Source: an uncultured Eubacterium sp. (GTDB lineage: Bacteria > Bacillota > Clostridia > Oscillospirales > Acutalibacteraceae). Taken from it: 64,000 nt of DNA. Positions 30,801 to 39,250 of the stretch are shown in pieces. Position 1 is the first letter of the stretch; every line of letters begins with the position of its first letter. The notes under the pieces are model-generated. The model ran no database searches and was not told where the DNA came from. It saw nothing but the letters and a program-made list of their open reading frames with translations. The stretch covers positions 1-64,000 of the forward strand of contig CAJOEV010000002.1 of the NCBI GenBank assembly GCA_905233545.1, read 5' to 3'. Made by a program: the position numbers and the translations under genes.

Positions 30801-33800
30801 CGTATGCGTTAACAACGCATGGCGCTTTGCAAATAACTATAACGCCGATACTTTCTTTGTTGTCGGCGACGGTAAAATGGGCGACGATTCAACGGATTCG
30901 TTCCCAAACACAACGGGCGGTACAAACATTGTAAACGCAGGCGCCTATGCACAGAATCAAAGCGGCAGCGGAACAGTTTATACATACGGAACTTCGGCTC
31001 ACTACTATATTGATAAATCCGTTTTGACTGCCAACAAAACTGTCGGCGGTGTTCACCTTGACGGTGACGGAAACACATATCATATGAACTCGGTTGTAAC
31101 CCGACTCGGTGCGGGCGGCAGCGAAACCAATTATTGGTGGAGAAACTGCTGGGTTTACGGCTCAAAAGGTCTGGGCTGGAATTTAACAAGCGACAACAAT
31201 GTTGCCGAAAGCATCGGTCATGTTAACACATATGACACTGATTCCGCTCAGAAATTCGGCTATACAATGCCGACGATAACGGGTTATCTGGACCGCGGTG
31301 ACGAGGATGTTCAGTTCAGTCTCGGAATTAACCATTCGGGTGATGAATACTGCGCTCAGCCGAGAGTTGACTACAAGGTTCATGTTTTTGATAAATCAAC
31401 CCTGAGGAATCTTGTAAACGGTTATGAAGCTGAAAACATAACGGGTGCATGGACCTCAACCGATGAATGGGAGGCATATCAGAAAGCACTTGCAAACGCA
31501 TATGCAATTCTCAATGACTACAAGGATTTGACCTGCCCCGATGCAAACAGCACGGTTTATAAAAACCTTGTTGCAGCCCACAGAGCAATAACGTATACGG
31601 ACAGAACAAACTATGAAACCGCAAGGTCAACAATTGTTTCCGCACTTCCGAGAAATGTACTCTATGACAGAAACACATTTGACCGCGTTTTCGACTTTAT
31701 GCACACCGAGCTCAACAACCAGGAGAGCTATGATATCCACGCAGGAAAAATCTATTTCAATCTTCGTTTTGTTGACCAGCTTGAGCTGGGCGACAGCATA
31801 ACAAGGCTTGAGGCGGCTGCAGATTCAAAGGCAAGCGATTCAGTTCAGTATGACCTTGATGCAATAGACGATATCAAAGATGAGTTTTACGATGCGGTAA
31901 CGGTAAGCGAAACCGTTGACGGAACAAAGTACACCTACTATGCATATTATTCCCAGGATTCATATGATGCTCTTGTAAACAGCACAATAGATGAAATCAA
32001 CAACGCCTATATGCACTACAGCGTTAATACAAATTCGGGCAATGTTGTTAAGGAAGCTCAAAACCCGTTTGCAGGCAAGGATTTATCCGACGGATTCACT
32101 ATCAGCTTTTCAAAATACTGTGCATATGATGCCGACTGGAATACATCACTGATGAATTTCTCAACGGGCAACAGAAGCGACAACCGCTATTTCATCATTA
32201 TGGCAAACGGAATAGTTCTGTTTAACGACGGAAACGGCGGAGCAGGCGGAAACAATAACTGCTATTTTGATGCAAAATATAATGAATATACAAACACAAC
32301 CGAAGCAGCATGGCACGATATTGACCTTGTTTTCTACAAGAACACATCAAATCATCATATGCTTGCATATTATACCGACGGAATGCTCAGCGACAGATAT
32401 GATTTAACTTCACTTGCCGCTTCGGGCTATCCAAACGGTGTTTCATCGGGAAACGACGGAATATTCTCATTCCTTGCGGATGATGATATCAATCTCTACT
32501 ACGGCGCTTCGTTCACTGTTTACGGAACAATGGCAGGAACAACCGAATGCTATCTTGACAAGGTTGATTTCTACGACAGCCCCGTATTCCCCGTTGAAAG
32601 AAGCACATCCGTTGCAACAAATGACACGAGATATATTAACGATATTGATGACTCCCTCGGCGGAGAAGCGCACACGGGACATGAAGATAAGGGAATTTCA
32701 ACCCACTTTGAAAGCGGCGATTACTATGGCAGAACGGGAACAGCTTTCTTCCCGTGGAGCTATGATGCCTCAGACAAAAACTATGTTTCAACAAACGCTT
32801 CACCTTTTGGTTACACATACAGCGGTAACGGTTATTCGGTAAGCTACTTCCAGAGAATCAACGGAGACTACTGGGAGGATACGCAGTCAATAACCTTTGC
32901 CCAGGGAGAAAGAGGCGAGTGCAAATATCTTGCAATCGGAACTGACGGAAAGATTCACTATAACAACGGTAACGCAGGAACGGACGCGAGCCTTTCGGGC
33001 GCAAGGCTGTTCTATGACTATAACACAAAGTGCAATTCTGTTGTTAAGCAGACCTGGCAGCATATAACCGTTAGCTTTGTTGATGATTTCCACATCAAGT
33101 ATTATGTCAACGGCACGCTTGAAGCAAACATAACGATTTCGGGAACAGATGAATACAATGCAGCAGGCGGAATGATGGACTTCATCAAGAGCGCGGGCAC
33201 AAAGCTCTATCTCGGCGCATATGTTCCTTACTGGGGAACCTGCTCACTGTCCCTTGATAATGTCAAGTGCTTTAACCACGCGCTTTCCGAAGGCGAGGCG
33301 GCTGCACTTTACGACTATGAAACAAGCGGTGCTCCAACACCGATTTTCACAAATGAATTCACCTCGGACATCCCCGAAGTTCAAAGCGGTGCTGCCGAGT
33401 GGAAGAGCTCGCTCGACGGAAGAAGCGGACTTCTTCACATTATGAACGGCGCTGCGGACGGCAATGTTGATATTTATGTTGACGGCGTTTTGACGGGCGA
33501 CACATCAAACATTGTATACGGCTCCGAAATCAGAGCGGTATATACGGGAAGTTCAACCCCGTACGGTTGGGACAGAAAGTCCGTTAACTCCTCGGGAACA
33601 ACCAATGATTCGGTGAACACTGCTGAATGCACCTTTACCCTGACGGGCAACAGCACGCTGCAATACTTTGCAAAAGACGAAACCGTTGATTTATCAAAGC
33701 TTAAGGCGGCGTATGACAATGCAAACGAGATTCTTATGAGTCTTAACGGCAAAACTGCGAAATACACAAATGCTTCGCTCACCGAGCTTACTGAGAGCAT

Positions 33801-35286
33801 TAACGCAAGAGTTCGTGAATATCTCAGTGCAGACGCAAGAACGCTTGCAAGATATCCGATGAGCGTGGAAACAGCGGCGGATAATCTTGCAGACGAGATT
33901 AACGAAGCTGTCAAGGGACTAAAAGAGCCCGAAGCAAGTGTTGATTTGAGCGTTTTCCAAAAGCTTGTTGAAACTGTTGAAAAGGCGGATGATGATATCT
34001 ACAGCATCAGTAACGCTGAAAAAACCAGACTGCTTGGAATTGCAGGGGGACTCAGCGGAGAAAATATTTCCTATGAGAACATAGAGGGCGATTCGTCAAC
34101 GATATCCGCGGTTGATGTTTCGGCAACTCAGGACGAGATTGATGACGTTAACAGAGTTATAGCAAACGGACTGAGCACAAATATCAAGCAGTATGATATC
34201 AAGCTCAAGCAGGGAACTCTGAGCGAAGGCGACGGCGTTACCTTCAACAACTCAACGAATTCATATGATTCCGAAAACGATAAATACCGTGCAACCTATT
34301 CCTCAAAGCTTAATCTTAAAGCTGATACGGAAACCGCGTGGTTTATGGATTTCAACACAAACACAATGAGCAGAACAACCCAGTATCAGGGCTTCGGAAC
34401 CAAATTTTCAACAATTGTTATCGGAAATGTTAATGTTTATGCTCATCAGAGAACGGGCGCAACTCCCTATAAGCTCACAATCAAGAGGCATTACAACAAC
34501 CAGGCAAATGAGCCAATTCAGCTTATTGATTTCGTTTCTTCATACACCCTGCCCGCAGCTCCCGCCATTGCAAACTATACCTTTGACGGATACACTGTCG
34601 GCAACGCAACAAAATACCCTGATGATGAAATAACACTTTCAGGGGATACAGAAATCATCGCAAACTACACCTTCAACGGTGAAGCAAACTGCGCTGTCAG
34701 CGCAACGGCACTTGAAAACGGAACGGGATTTTCCAATTCCGTTGCCTATAATACAAGAATTGCGCTCAGGGGCGGTGACAATGCATACGGCTGGGTTGAG
34801 CTAATAAAGGACGGAACGGGAACAAACTGGAGGCCGTTTTATATCGGCGCAAATCCCGTTTACTATGCAACCGAAAGCACAACGCTCAAAGCAGTAACTA
34901 AGGCTGAGTTTGATGAATATGCATTCAGGCTTCCGACAATCAATATCAAGCAGAGCGACGCACTGATTTCATCGGGTAAAACCGTTTTCAACGGACAGCT
35001 TGTTTATAACAACCTCGATGATATTATTGAATACGGAATACTCGTTGCAAATTCAAAGAGTGACAGCTATGTTCTTGATGAAAGAGATGTTGTTCTTGAG
35101 AATTCGGGCGCTAATGAAAACTTCAATGTGCGCAGATGTAAGTCAACAAAGCGCGTCGGCGCAAACCAATTCACGATAAGCGTCGGCAACCTGAGCGGTG
35201 AAATAGTCTACAGAGGCTATATTATCCACAACACCTCAAACGGACTGATAACCGAATACACGGATATCGCAGTTCAGAACATATAA
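27862..35286 (+). CDS. Giant secreted multidomain protein: PI-PLC X-like domain, BspA/LRR_5 repeats, LamG/concanavalin-like modules, FIVAR-like helical modules
   Basis: Signal peptide; 'MPGTHDSCAR...DVRCE...VHGSTDCW' PI-PLC catalytic motifs; 'ITSIGNYAFYGYDHLTSVTIPSSVKSIGEGAFTKC' LRR_5; three similar 'VSYFRxINGxYW...' segments. Confidence 0.88.
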   Translation: MKKILSIILSITLILGSVSIFPVSSYAYNEAQTLLSNVASWEWMSVIRDDTKLTEITMPGTHDSCARKFHNEDPFGVTSGISKCQNLTIREQLDAGVRFLDVRCEVDASSHSVKTVHGSTDCWNGDNYYYLDFCFQDVYNFLAEHPSETVLISIKEDDGGNGVPHFTNAIYEYIHGYRSQDNYHFYGTDYNYNDHWYLGKSVPTLEQVRGKCVLFNRFDQYIGSESGQGVWVDENESGQKIKYNDMEGSFAEPYYANITSNNTGIGTAHIQDYYKWSTDQKKIATQYMLSLGHYHGEYYINYSSTVSDSSVPNPKNLANNINAQYPYYTYEKTKPSGIFAMDFASEDLCRYIIKNNEGVCTVVDGWDGNVYYNLNRKTGVLTISGSGAMNNYAFSNAKGANGAGSTAPWGDQNKNALYEGQYNSDLITSVVIGEGITSIGNYAFYGYDHLTSVTIPSSVKSIGEGAFTKCSSLTSMDLSGKYITSIGNMAFKDCTGLTSFTTSDKITSIGTNAFQNCSSLTMYGKAGIYSQTYANENSIAYVTSGEYNADTNWFISKASYYEPFTSDAGGTPVTGRSDQNRNVEWVASEVQSSEERKGVVHFPYSLNNPGNYVNTGKSALGGNESINGGVTISYFRAINGNYWGSGNCVTLAEDSNNYFVLNDDGTFIYKRNGSTIAECTSKTFSRTGNSDDTHKWEYFTYSITDSTVKVYLNGEYKFSASGASGLVDFIESESTLVYPGSRFGNGTGTLELDEISVIPISIDDIEASAMFATYTAPIIYESDQRPADADVKIYASNGYENVIYTHGTNSNTSTIGIKDAADYMFKGDLVADGDNDSAYVSSDTTALEGELYTTVTINSKYSIWLNTVYDNYGNTLTATQISDSNGRKTFRISGSLTRGYADGADDDIELNMYLSSDDGLIPETKYVHVTQHPVSAHAMAGIYRNWDNKTRDISIIFRADGSTGESWTYYSGNYSYVHSPVCVNNAWRFANNYNADTFFVVGDGKMGDDSTDSFPNTTGGTNIVNAGAYAQNQSGSGTVYTYGTSAHYYIDKSVLTANKTVGGVHLDGDGNTYHMNSVVTRLGAGGSETNYWWRNCWVYGSKGLGWNLTSDNNVAESIGHVNTYDTDSAQKFGYTMPTITGYLDRGDEDVQFSLGINHSGDEYCAQPRVDYKVHVFDKSTLRNLVNGYEAENITGAWTSTDEWEAYQKALANAYAILNDYKDLTCPDANSTVYKNLVAAHRAITYTDRTNYETARSTIVSALPRNVLYDRNTFDRVFDFMHTELNNQESYDIHAGKIYFNLRFVDQLELGDSITRLEAAADSKASDSVQYDLDAIDDIKDEFYDAVTVSETVDGTKYTYYAYYSQDSYDALVNSTIDEINNAYMHYSVNTNSGNVVKEAQNPFAGKDLSDGFTISFSKYCAYDADWNTSLMNFSTGNRSDNRYFIIMANGIVLFNDGNGGAGGNNNCYFDAKYNEYTNTTEAAWHDIDLVFYKNTSNHHMLAYYTDGMLSDRYDLTSLAASGYPNGVSSGNDGIFSFLADDDINLYYGASFTVYGTMAGTTECYLDKVDFYDSPVFPVERSTSVATNDTRYINDIDDSLGGEAHTGHEDKGISTHFESGDYYGRTGTAFFPWSYDASDKNYVSTNASPFGYTYSGNGYSVSYFQRINGDYWEDTQSITFAQGERGECKYLAIGTDGKIHYNNGNAGTDASLSGARLFYDYNTKCNSVVKQTWQHITVSFVDDFHIKYYVNGTLEANITISGTDEYNAAGGMMDFIKSAGTKLYLGAYVPYWGTCSLSLDNVKCFNHALSEGEAAALYDYETSGAPTPIFTNEFTSDIPEVQSGAAEWKSSLDGRSGLLHIMNGAADGNVDIYVDGVLTGDTSNIVYGSEIRAVYTGSSTPYGWDRKSVNSSGTTNDSVNTAECTFTLTGNSTLQYFAKDETVDLSKLKAAYDNANEILMSLNGKTAKYTNASLTELTESINARVREYLSADARTLARYPMSVETAADNLADEINEAVKGLKEPEASVDLSVFQKLVETVEKADDDIYSISNAEKTRLLGIAGGLSGENISYENIEGDSSTISAVDVSATQDEIDDVNRVIANGLSTNIKQYDIKLKQGTLSEGDGVTFNNSTNSYDSENDKYRATYSSKLNLKADTETAWFMDFNTNTMSRTTQYQGFGTKFSTIVIGNVNVYAHQRTGATPYKLTIKRHYNNQANEPIQLIDFVSSYTLPAAPAIANYTFDGYTVGNATKYPDDEITLSGDTEIIANYTFNGEANCAVSATALENGTGFSNSVAYNTRIALRGGDNAYGWVELIKDGTGTNWRPFYIGANPVYYATESTTLKAVTKAEFDEYAFRLPTINIKQSDALISSGKTVFNGQLVYNNLDDIIEYGILVANSKSDSYVLDERDVVLENSGANENFNVRRCKSTKRVGANQFTISVGNLSGEIVYRGYIIHNTSNGLITEYTDIAVQNI

Positions 35287-35399
35287 CAAAAAACGGCGTC
35301 GGATTTCCGACGCTGCTTTTGTTAGTGGCAAGTGGCAAGTATATAATCCGTGCGAAGCACCTGAAACTCTTCACTCTTCATTCTTTACTTTTCACTAAT

Positions 35400-35437
35400 A
35401 AAAAATCCCTTCGCTCTTGCGAAGGGAGATTTTTTAT
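35400..35437. terminator. Rho-independent terminator
   Basis: aaaaaatcccttcgctcttgcgaagggagatttttt. Confidence 0.8.
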
Positions 35438-36942
35438 TAAAGTAAGCCGTCCCAGGTGTCAACCTCTTTTGCTTTCTTCTCTTCCTCGTCAAACCAGTGC
35501 TGAGTTACTGATTTGCTCTCTGTGAAGAATCTGTAAGCGTCCTTGCCGAGGCAGTGGAGGTCACCGAAGAAGCTCTGCTTATGTCCGCTGAACGGAACGA
35601 AGCCAACGGGTACGGGAATACCAACGTTGATACCAACCTGACCGCCGTCTGTGAATCTTGCAAACTGGCGTGCATAGTAACCGCTCTGGGTGTAGATAAC
35701 AGAGCCGTTAGCATAGGGGTTAGCGTTCATAATTCTCAAGCCGTCTTCAAAATCCTTGCAGGTCTTTATGCAAAGAACGGGTCCGAATACCTCTTCATCG
35801 CCGATTGTCATATCTTCTGTTACATCGGTGAATACTGTGGGACCAACAAAGTAGCCGTTTTCATATCCTTCGGGAACCTTGGGGTTACGTCCGTCAACAG
35901 CAAGTGTTGCGCCTTCGTCAATACCCTTCTGGATATCTGCAAGAACTTCGTGATAGTGCTTTTCATATGTAATGGGGCCGAGTCTTGTGCTCTTGTCCCA
36001 TGCAGGACCGCAGTTAACCGAAGCAATCTGCTTCTTGAGCTCTGCAACAAATTTGTCAACAATGCTCTCCTGGACAACGCAAGCCGAAAGAGCCATACAT
36101 CTCTGACCGCCGCAGCCGAATGCTGAGTTGATAACGCCTGCAACTGTTCTCTCAAGAGCGCAGTCTTCCATAACAAGAGCATGGTTCTTAGCCTGGCAGA
36201 GAGCCTGGCATCTCTTTCCTGTTGAAGCAGCCTTTTCGTAAATCTTAAGACCAACGGGAGTTGAACCAACGAATGTGATACCCTTAACATCGGGGTGCTC
36301 AAGAATGGTGTTGATTTCGTTTCTGGAGCAGGTTACAACATTGATAACGCCGTCGGGTACGCCTGCTTCTTTATAGAGCTTTGCGATTCTCATAGCTGTT
36401 CTCGGAGTGAGGGAAGCAGCCTTAAGAACCATTGTGTTACCGCAAGCGATACAAACGGGTGCCATCCATCCGAAAGGAATCATAGCGGGGAAGTTTACGG
36501 GAACAATACCTGCGAAAACGCCGAGGGGCTCGCGGTACTTAACAGTGTCGAAACCTGCCGAAGCGTCCATAAGGCTTTCGCCCATCATGAGTGAGGTTGC
36601 CTGAGTTGCAAGCTCGGTTCCTTCCTGAGCTTTACCGACATCGCCTGCAGCCTCTGCCCAGGTCTTGCCGTTTTCCTCACAAACAATCTGAGTGAGTTCG
36701 TCCATATGTTTAATAAGAAGGTCTCTGACATTGAAGAGAATCTGGGTTCTTTTTCTTGCAGGTGTTGCTCTCCAAGCGGGATAAGCAGCCTTTGCAGCTT
36801 CAATTGCCTCTAAAACTTCGTCGTTGGTGCAGCAGGGAGCCTGACCTGTTACTTCACCTGTTGAAGGATTGTGAAGGTCATACCAGACATCAGTCTGTGA
36901 ATCCTTAAACTCACCGTTTACAAAATATTTGAGCTTTTCCAT
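35437..36942 (-). CDS. mmsA: CoA-acylating methylmalonate-semialdehyde dehydrogenase family protein
   Basis: 'YFVNGEF...NPSTGEV', 'FVGSTPVGLKIYEKAA', catalytic 'CGGQRCMALS'; about 500 aa. Confidence 0.87.
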   Translation of the reverse strand: MEKLKYFVNGEFKDSQTDVWYDLHNPSTGEVTGQAPCCTNDEVLEAIEAAKAAYPAWRATPARKRTQILFNVRDLLIKHMDELTQIVCEENGKTWAEAAGDVGKAQEGTELATQATSLMMGESLMDASAGFDTVKYREPLGVFAGIVPVNFPAMIPFGWMAPVCIACGNTMVLKAASLTPRTAMRIAKLYKEAGVPDGVINVVTCSRNEINTILEHPDVKGITFVGSTPVGLKIYEKAASTGKRCQALCQAKNHALVMEDCALERTVAGVINSAFGCGGQRCMALSACVVQESIVDKFVAELKKQIASVNCGPAWDKSTRLGPITYEKHYHEVLADIQKGIDEGATLAVDGRNPKVPEGYENGYFVGPTVFTDVTEDMTIGDEEVFGPVLCIKTCKDFEDGLRIMNANPYANGSVIYTQSGYYARQFARFTDGGQVGINVGIPVPVGFVPFSGHKQSFFGDLHCLGKDAYRFFTESKSVTQHWFDEEEKKAKEVDTWDGLL

Positions 36943-37031
36943 AGTTTTACCTCTCTTTTTTTATTTGGCTATATTTTAGCATTATAGCAGATATAATGCA
37001 ATACTAACAAATTAACAAAAAATCAGCTATG

Positions 37032-38966
37032 TTATCTTGCTTTTGTGTCTATTTCTTCCTTGATTCTTGCAACAAATTCCTCAATTGAGGTTGCGCCCTC
37101 GTCGCCGTTCTTTCTTGAACGGACGGAAATTGTGTTTGCTTCAATGTCCTTGTCACCGACAAGAATCATATAAGGAATTTTTTCCATCTGTGCCGAGCGG
37201 ATTTTGAAACCGATTTTTTCGCTTCTGTCGTCAATTTCGCAGCGAACGCCGATATCCTGAAGCTTTTCCATCATCTCTAATGCATAGTCCTGATGACGGT
37301 CTGCAATCGGAAGGAATTTAACCTGAACGGGAGCAAGCCATGTCGGGAAAGCGCCCATGGTTTCTTCAATGAGATAAGCCATAAATCTGTCGAGCGAGCC
37401 GAGGATAGCGCGGTGAAGAACAACGGGAGTGTGAGCTGAGTTATCCTTATCGATATAAGTTAAACCGAACTTAGCAGGCAGACAGAAATCAAGCTGGCAG
37501 GTTGAAAGAGTGTATTCGGCGCCTACAGCGGGCTTAACATTAACATCAAGCTTCGGTCCGTAGAATGCAGCCTCGCCGATTTCCTCGGTATAATCAAGCT
37601 CAAGCTCGTTTAAAACCTCGCGCAGAGCATCTTCGGCAGTGTTCCACATTTCATCGTCCTGATGATATTTTTCAGTGTCCTCGGGGTCGCGCAGCGAGAG
37701 AACACAGCGATAATCGGTTATACCGAAATCCTTATAGGTTTCAAAGATTAAATCAACAACATTTGCAAACTCTTCCTTAATCTGCTCGGGAGTTACGAAA
37801 AGATGCGCGTCGTTCTGGCAGAAATGGCGTCCTCTTTCAATTCCCTTAAGCGTTCCCGAAGCCTCGAAACGGAAATCGTGAGCAATTTCGCCGATACGAA
37901 CGGGAAGATTACGGTATGAATGGCGGGTGTTTGCATAAATCCTCATATGGTGGGGACAGTTCATTGGTCTTAAAACATAAACCTCGTCCTCAACCTCCAT
38001 TGCAGGGAACATATTGTTCTGATAATGCTCCCAGTGGCCTGAGGTTTTATATAAATCAACAGTTCCAACGCAGGGAGTTAAAACATGTTCATAGCCCGAA
38101 GCAATTTCCTTATCGCGAATATAGTTCTCAAGAATACGCCAGAGTGTGTAGCCTTTGGGAAGGAACATGGGCATTCCTTTTCCGACAAGCTCGTCGGTCA
38201 TAAACAATCCAAGCTCCGTTCCGAGCTTTCTGTGGTCGCGCATTTTTGCTTCTTCAAGCTTCTGGAGATATTCATCAAGCTGGTCTTTTTTAGGGAAGGC
38301 AATTCCGTATATTCTCTGTAACGCTTTGCCCTTTGAATCGCCTCTCCAATATGCAGCGTTGTTGCTTATAAGAGCAAAGGCGTTGCCCTTGATGCTTCCG
38401 GTTTTGAAAATATGAGGACCTGCACAGAGTTCTGTGAATTCGCCCTGCTTATAGAAGCTGATTGCTTCACCCTTGTCGGCGTGCTCGTTGATAAGCTCAA
38501 TTTTATAGGGCTCATTTTTCTCCTGCATAAGCGCGATTGCTTCATCAACGGGAAGCTCAAAGCGTTCAATCTCAAGGTTTTCCTTGATGATTTTCTTCAT
38601 TTCTGCGGTTATGTTTTCCAAATCCTCGGGCGAGAATGTGTTTTCAACATCAAAATCATAGAAAAAGCCGTTTTCAATCGCAGGTCCGATTGTGAGCTTT
38701 GCATCGGGATAAAGTCTTTTTACCGCCTGAGCCATAATGTGGGAAGCGGTGTGGTTAAACGCCTTTTTTCCGTCCTCATCATCAAAGGTCAGAATTTCAA
38801 GCGCACTGTCTGAATCAATAACTGTTCTCAAATCGGCAACCTCGCCGTTGATTTTGCAGGCGCAGGCATTTCTGAACAGTCCCATTGAAATATCCTTGCA
38901 TATATCCGCAGCCGATTTAGCTTCGGAATATTCAAGAATACTGCCGTCTTTTAATGTAATCTTCAT
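37032..38966 (-). CDS. thrS: Threonyl-tRNA synthetase
   Basis: TGS domain, HxxxH editing motif ('FNHTASHIMAQAVKRLYP'), 'RPMNCPHHM', 644 aa; T-box leader upstream. Confidence 0.97.
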   Translation of the reverse strand: MKITLKDGSILEYSEAKSAADICKDISMGLFRNACACKINGEVADLRTVIDSDSALEILTFDDEDGKKAFNHTASHIMAQAVKRLYPDAKLTIGPAIENGFFYDFDVENTFSPEDLENITAEMKKIIKENLEIERFELPVDEAIALMQEKNEPYKIELINEHADKGEAISFYKQGEFTELCAGPHIFKTGSIKGNAFALISNNAAYWRGDSKGKALQRIYGIAFPKKDQLDEYLQKLEEAKMRDHRKLGTELGLFMTDELVGKGMPMFLPKGYTLWRILENYIRDKEIASGYEHVLTPCVGTVDLYKTSGHWEHYQNNMFPAMEVEDEVYVLRPMNCPHHMRIYANTRHSYRNLPVRIGEIAHDFRFEASGTLKGIERGRHFCQNDAHLFVTPEQIKEEFANVVDLIFETYKDFGITDYRCVLSLRDPEDTEKYHQDDEMWNTAEDALREVLNELELDYTEEIGEAAFYGPKLDVNVKPAVGAEYTLSTCQLDFCLPAKFGLTYIDKDNSAHTPVVLHRAILGSLDRFMAYLIEETMGAFPTWLAPVQVKFLPIADRHQDYALEMMEKLQDIGVRCEIDDRSEKIGFKIRSAQMEKIPYMILVGDKDIEANTISVRSRKNGDEGATSIEEFVARIKEEIDTKAR

Positions 38967-38990
38967 TTCGTTTCCTCCTGGTTTTCAATA

Positions 38991-39200
38991 TAAAAAGCAC
39001 CCTGAATTTCAGGGTGCTTAAACACGGTTCCACCTGAATTGCACAAATAATTGTGCCACTCAAAGCCTTTAACGCAGGCATACGTTGCATCATTTCCTAT
39101 GCACTCTCATGGGTGGTAACAGCTTTGATTTCAGTCGCCCTTTCACCAAACGGGCGCTCTCTTTTTCATCCGTCAGAACTGCCTTGTCCCAATCAATAAT
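38991..39200 (-). promoter_or_regulatory. T-box leader of thrS
   Basis: Minus strand contains AGGTGGAACCGTG T-box core followed by AAGCACCCTGAAATTCAGGGTGCTTTTT terminator; plausible ACC threonine specifier. Confidence 0.9.
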
Positions 39201-39250
39201 TTTAATATTGGTATTATAATATCACCGCAAAGGGCATTTGTCAAACAAAA

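Noticed and set aside
35554-36126. 190-aa plus-strand ORF inside the aldehyde dehydrogenase gene
   Set aside because: Antisense to a strongly supported CDS; no independent evidence.
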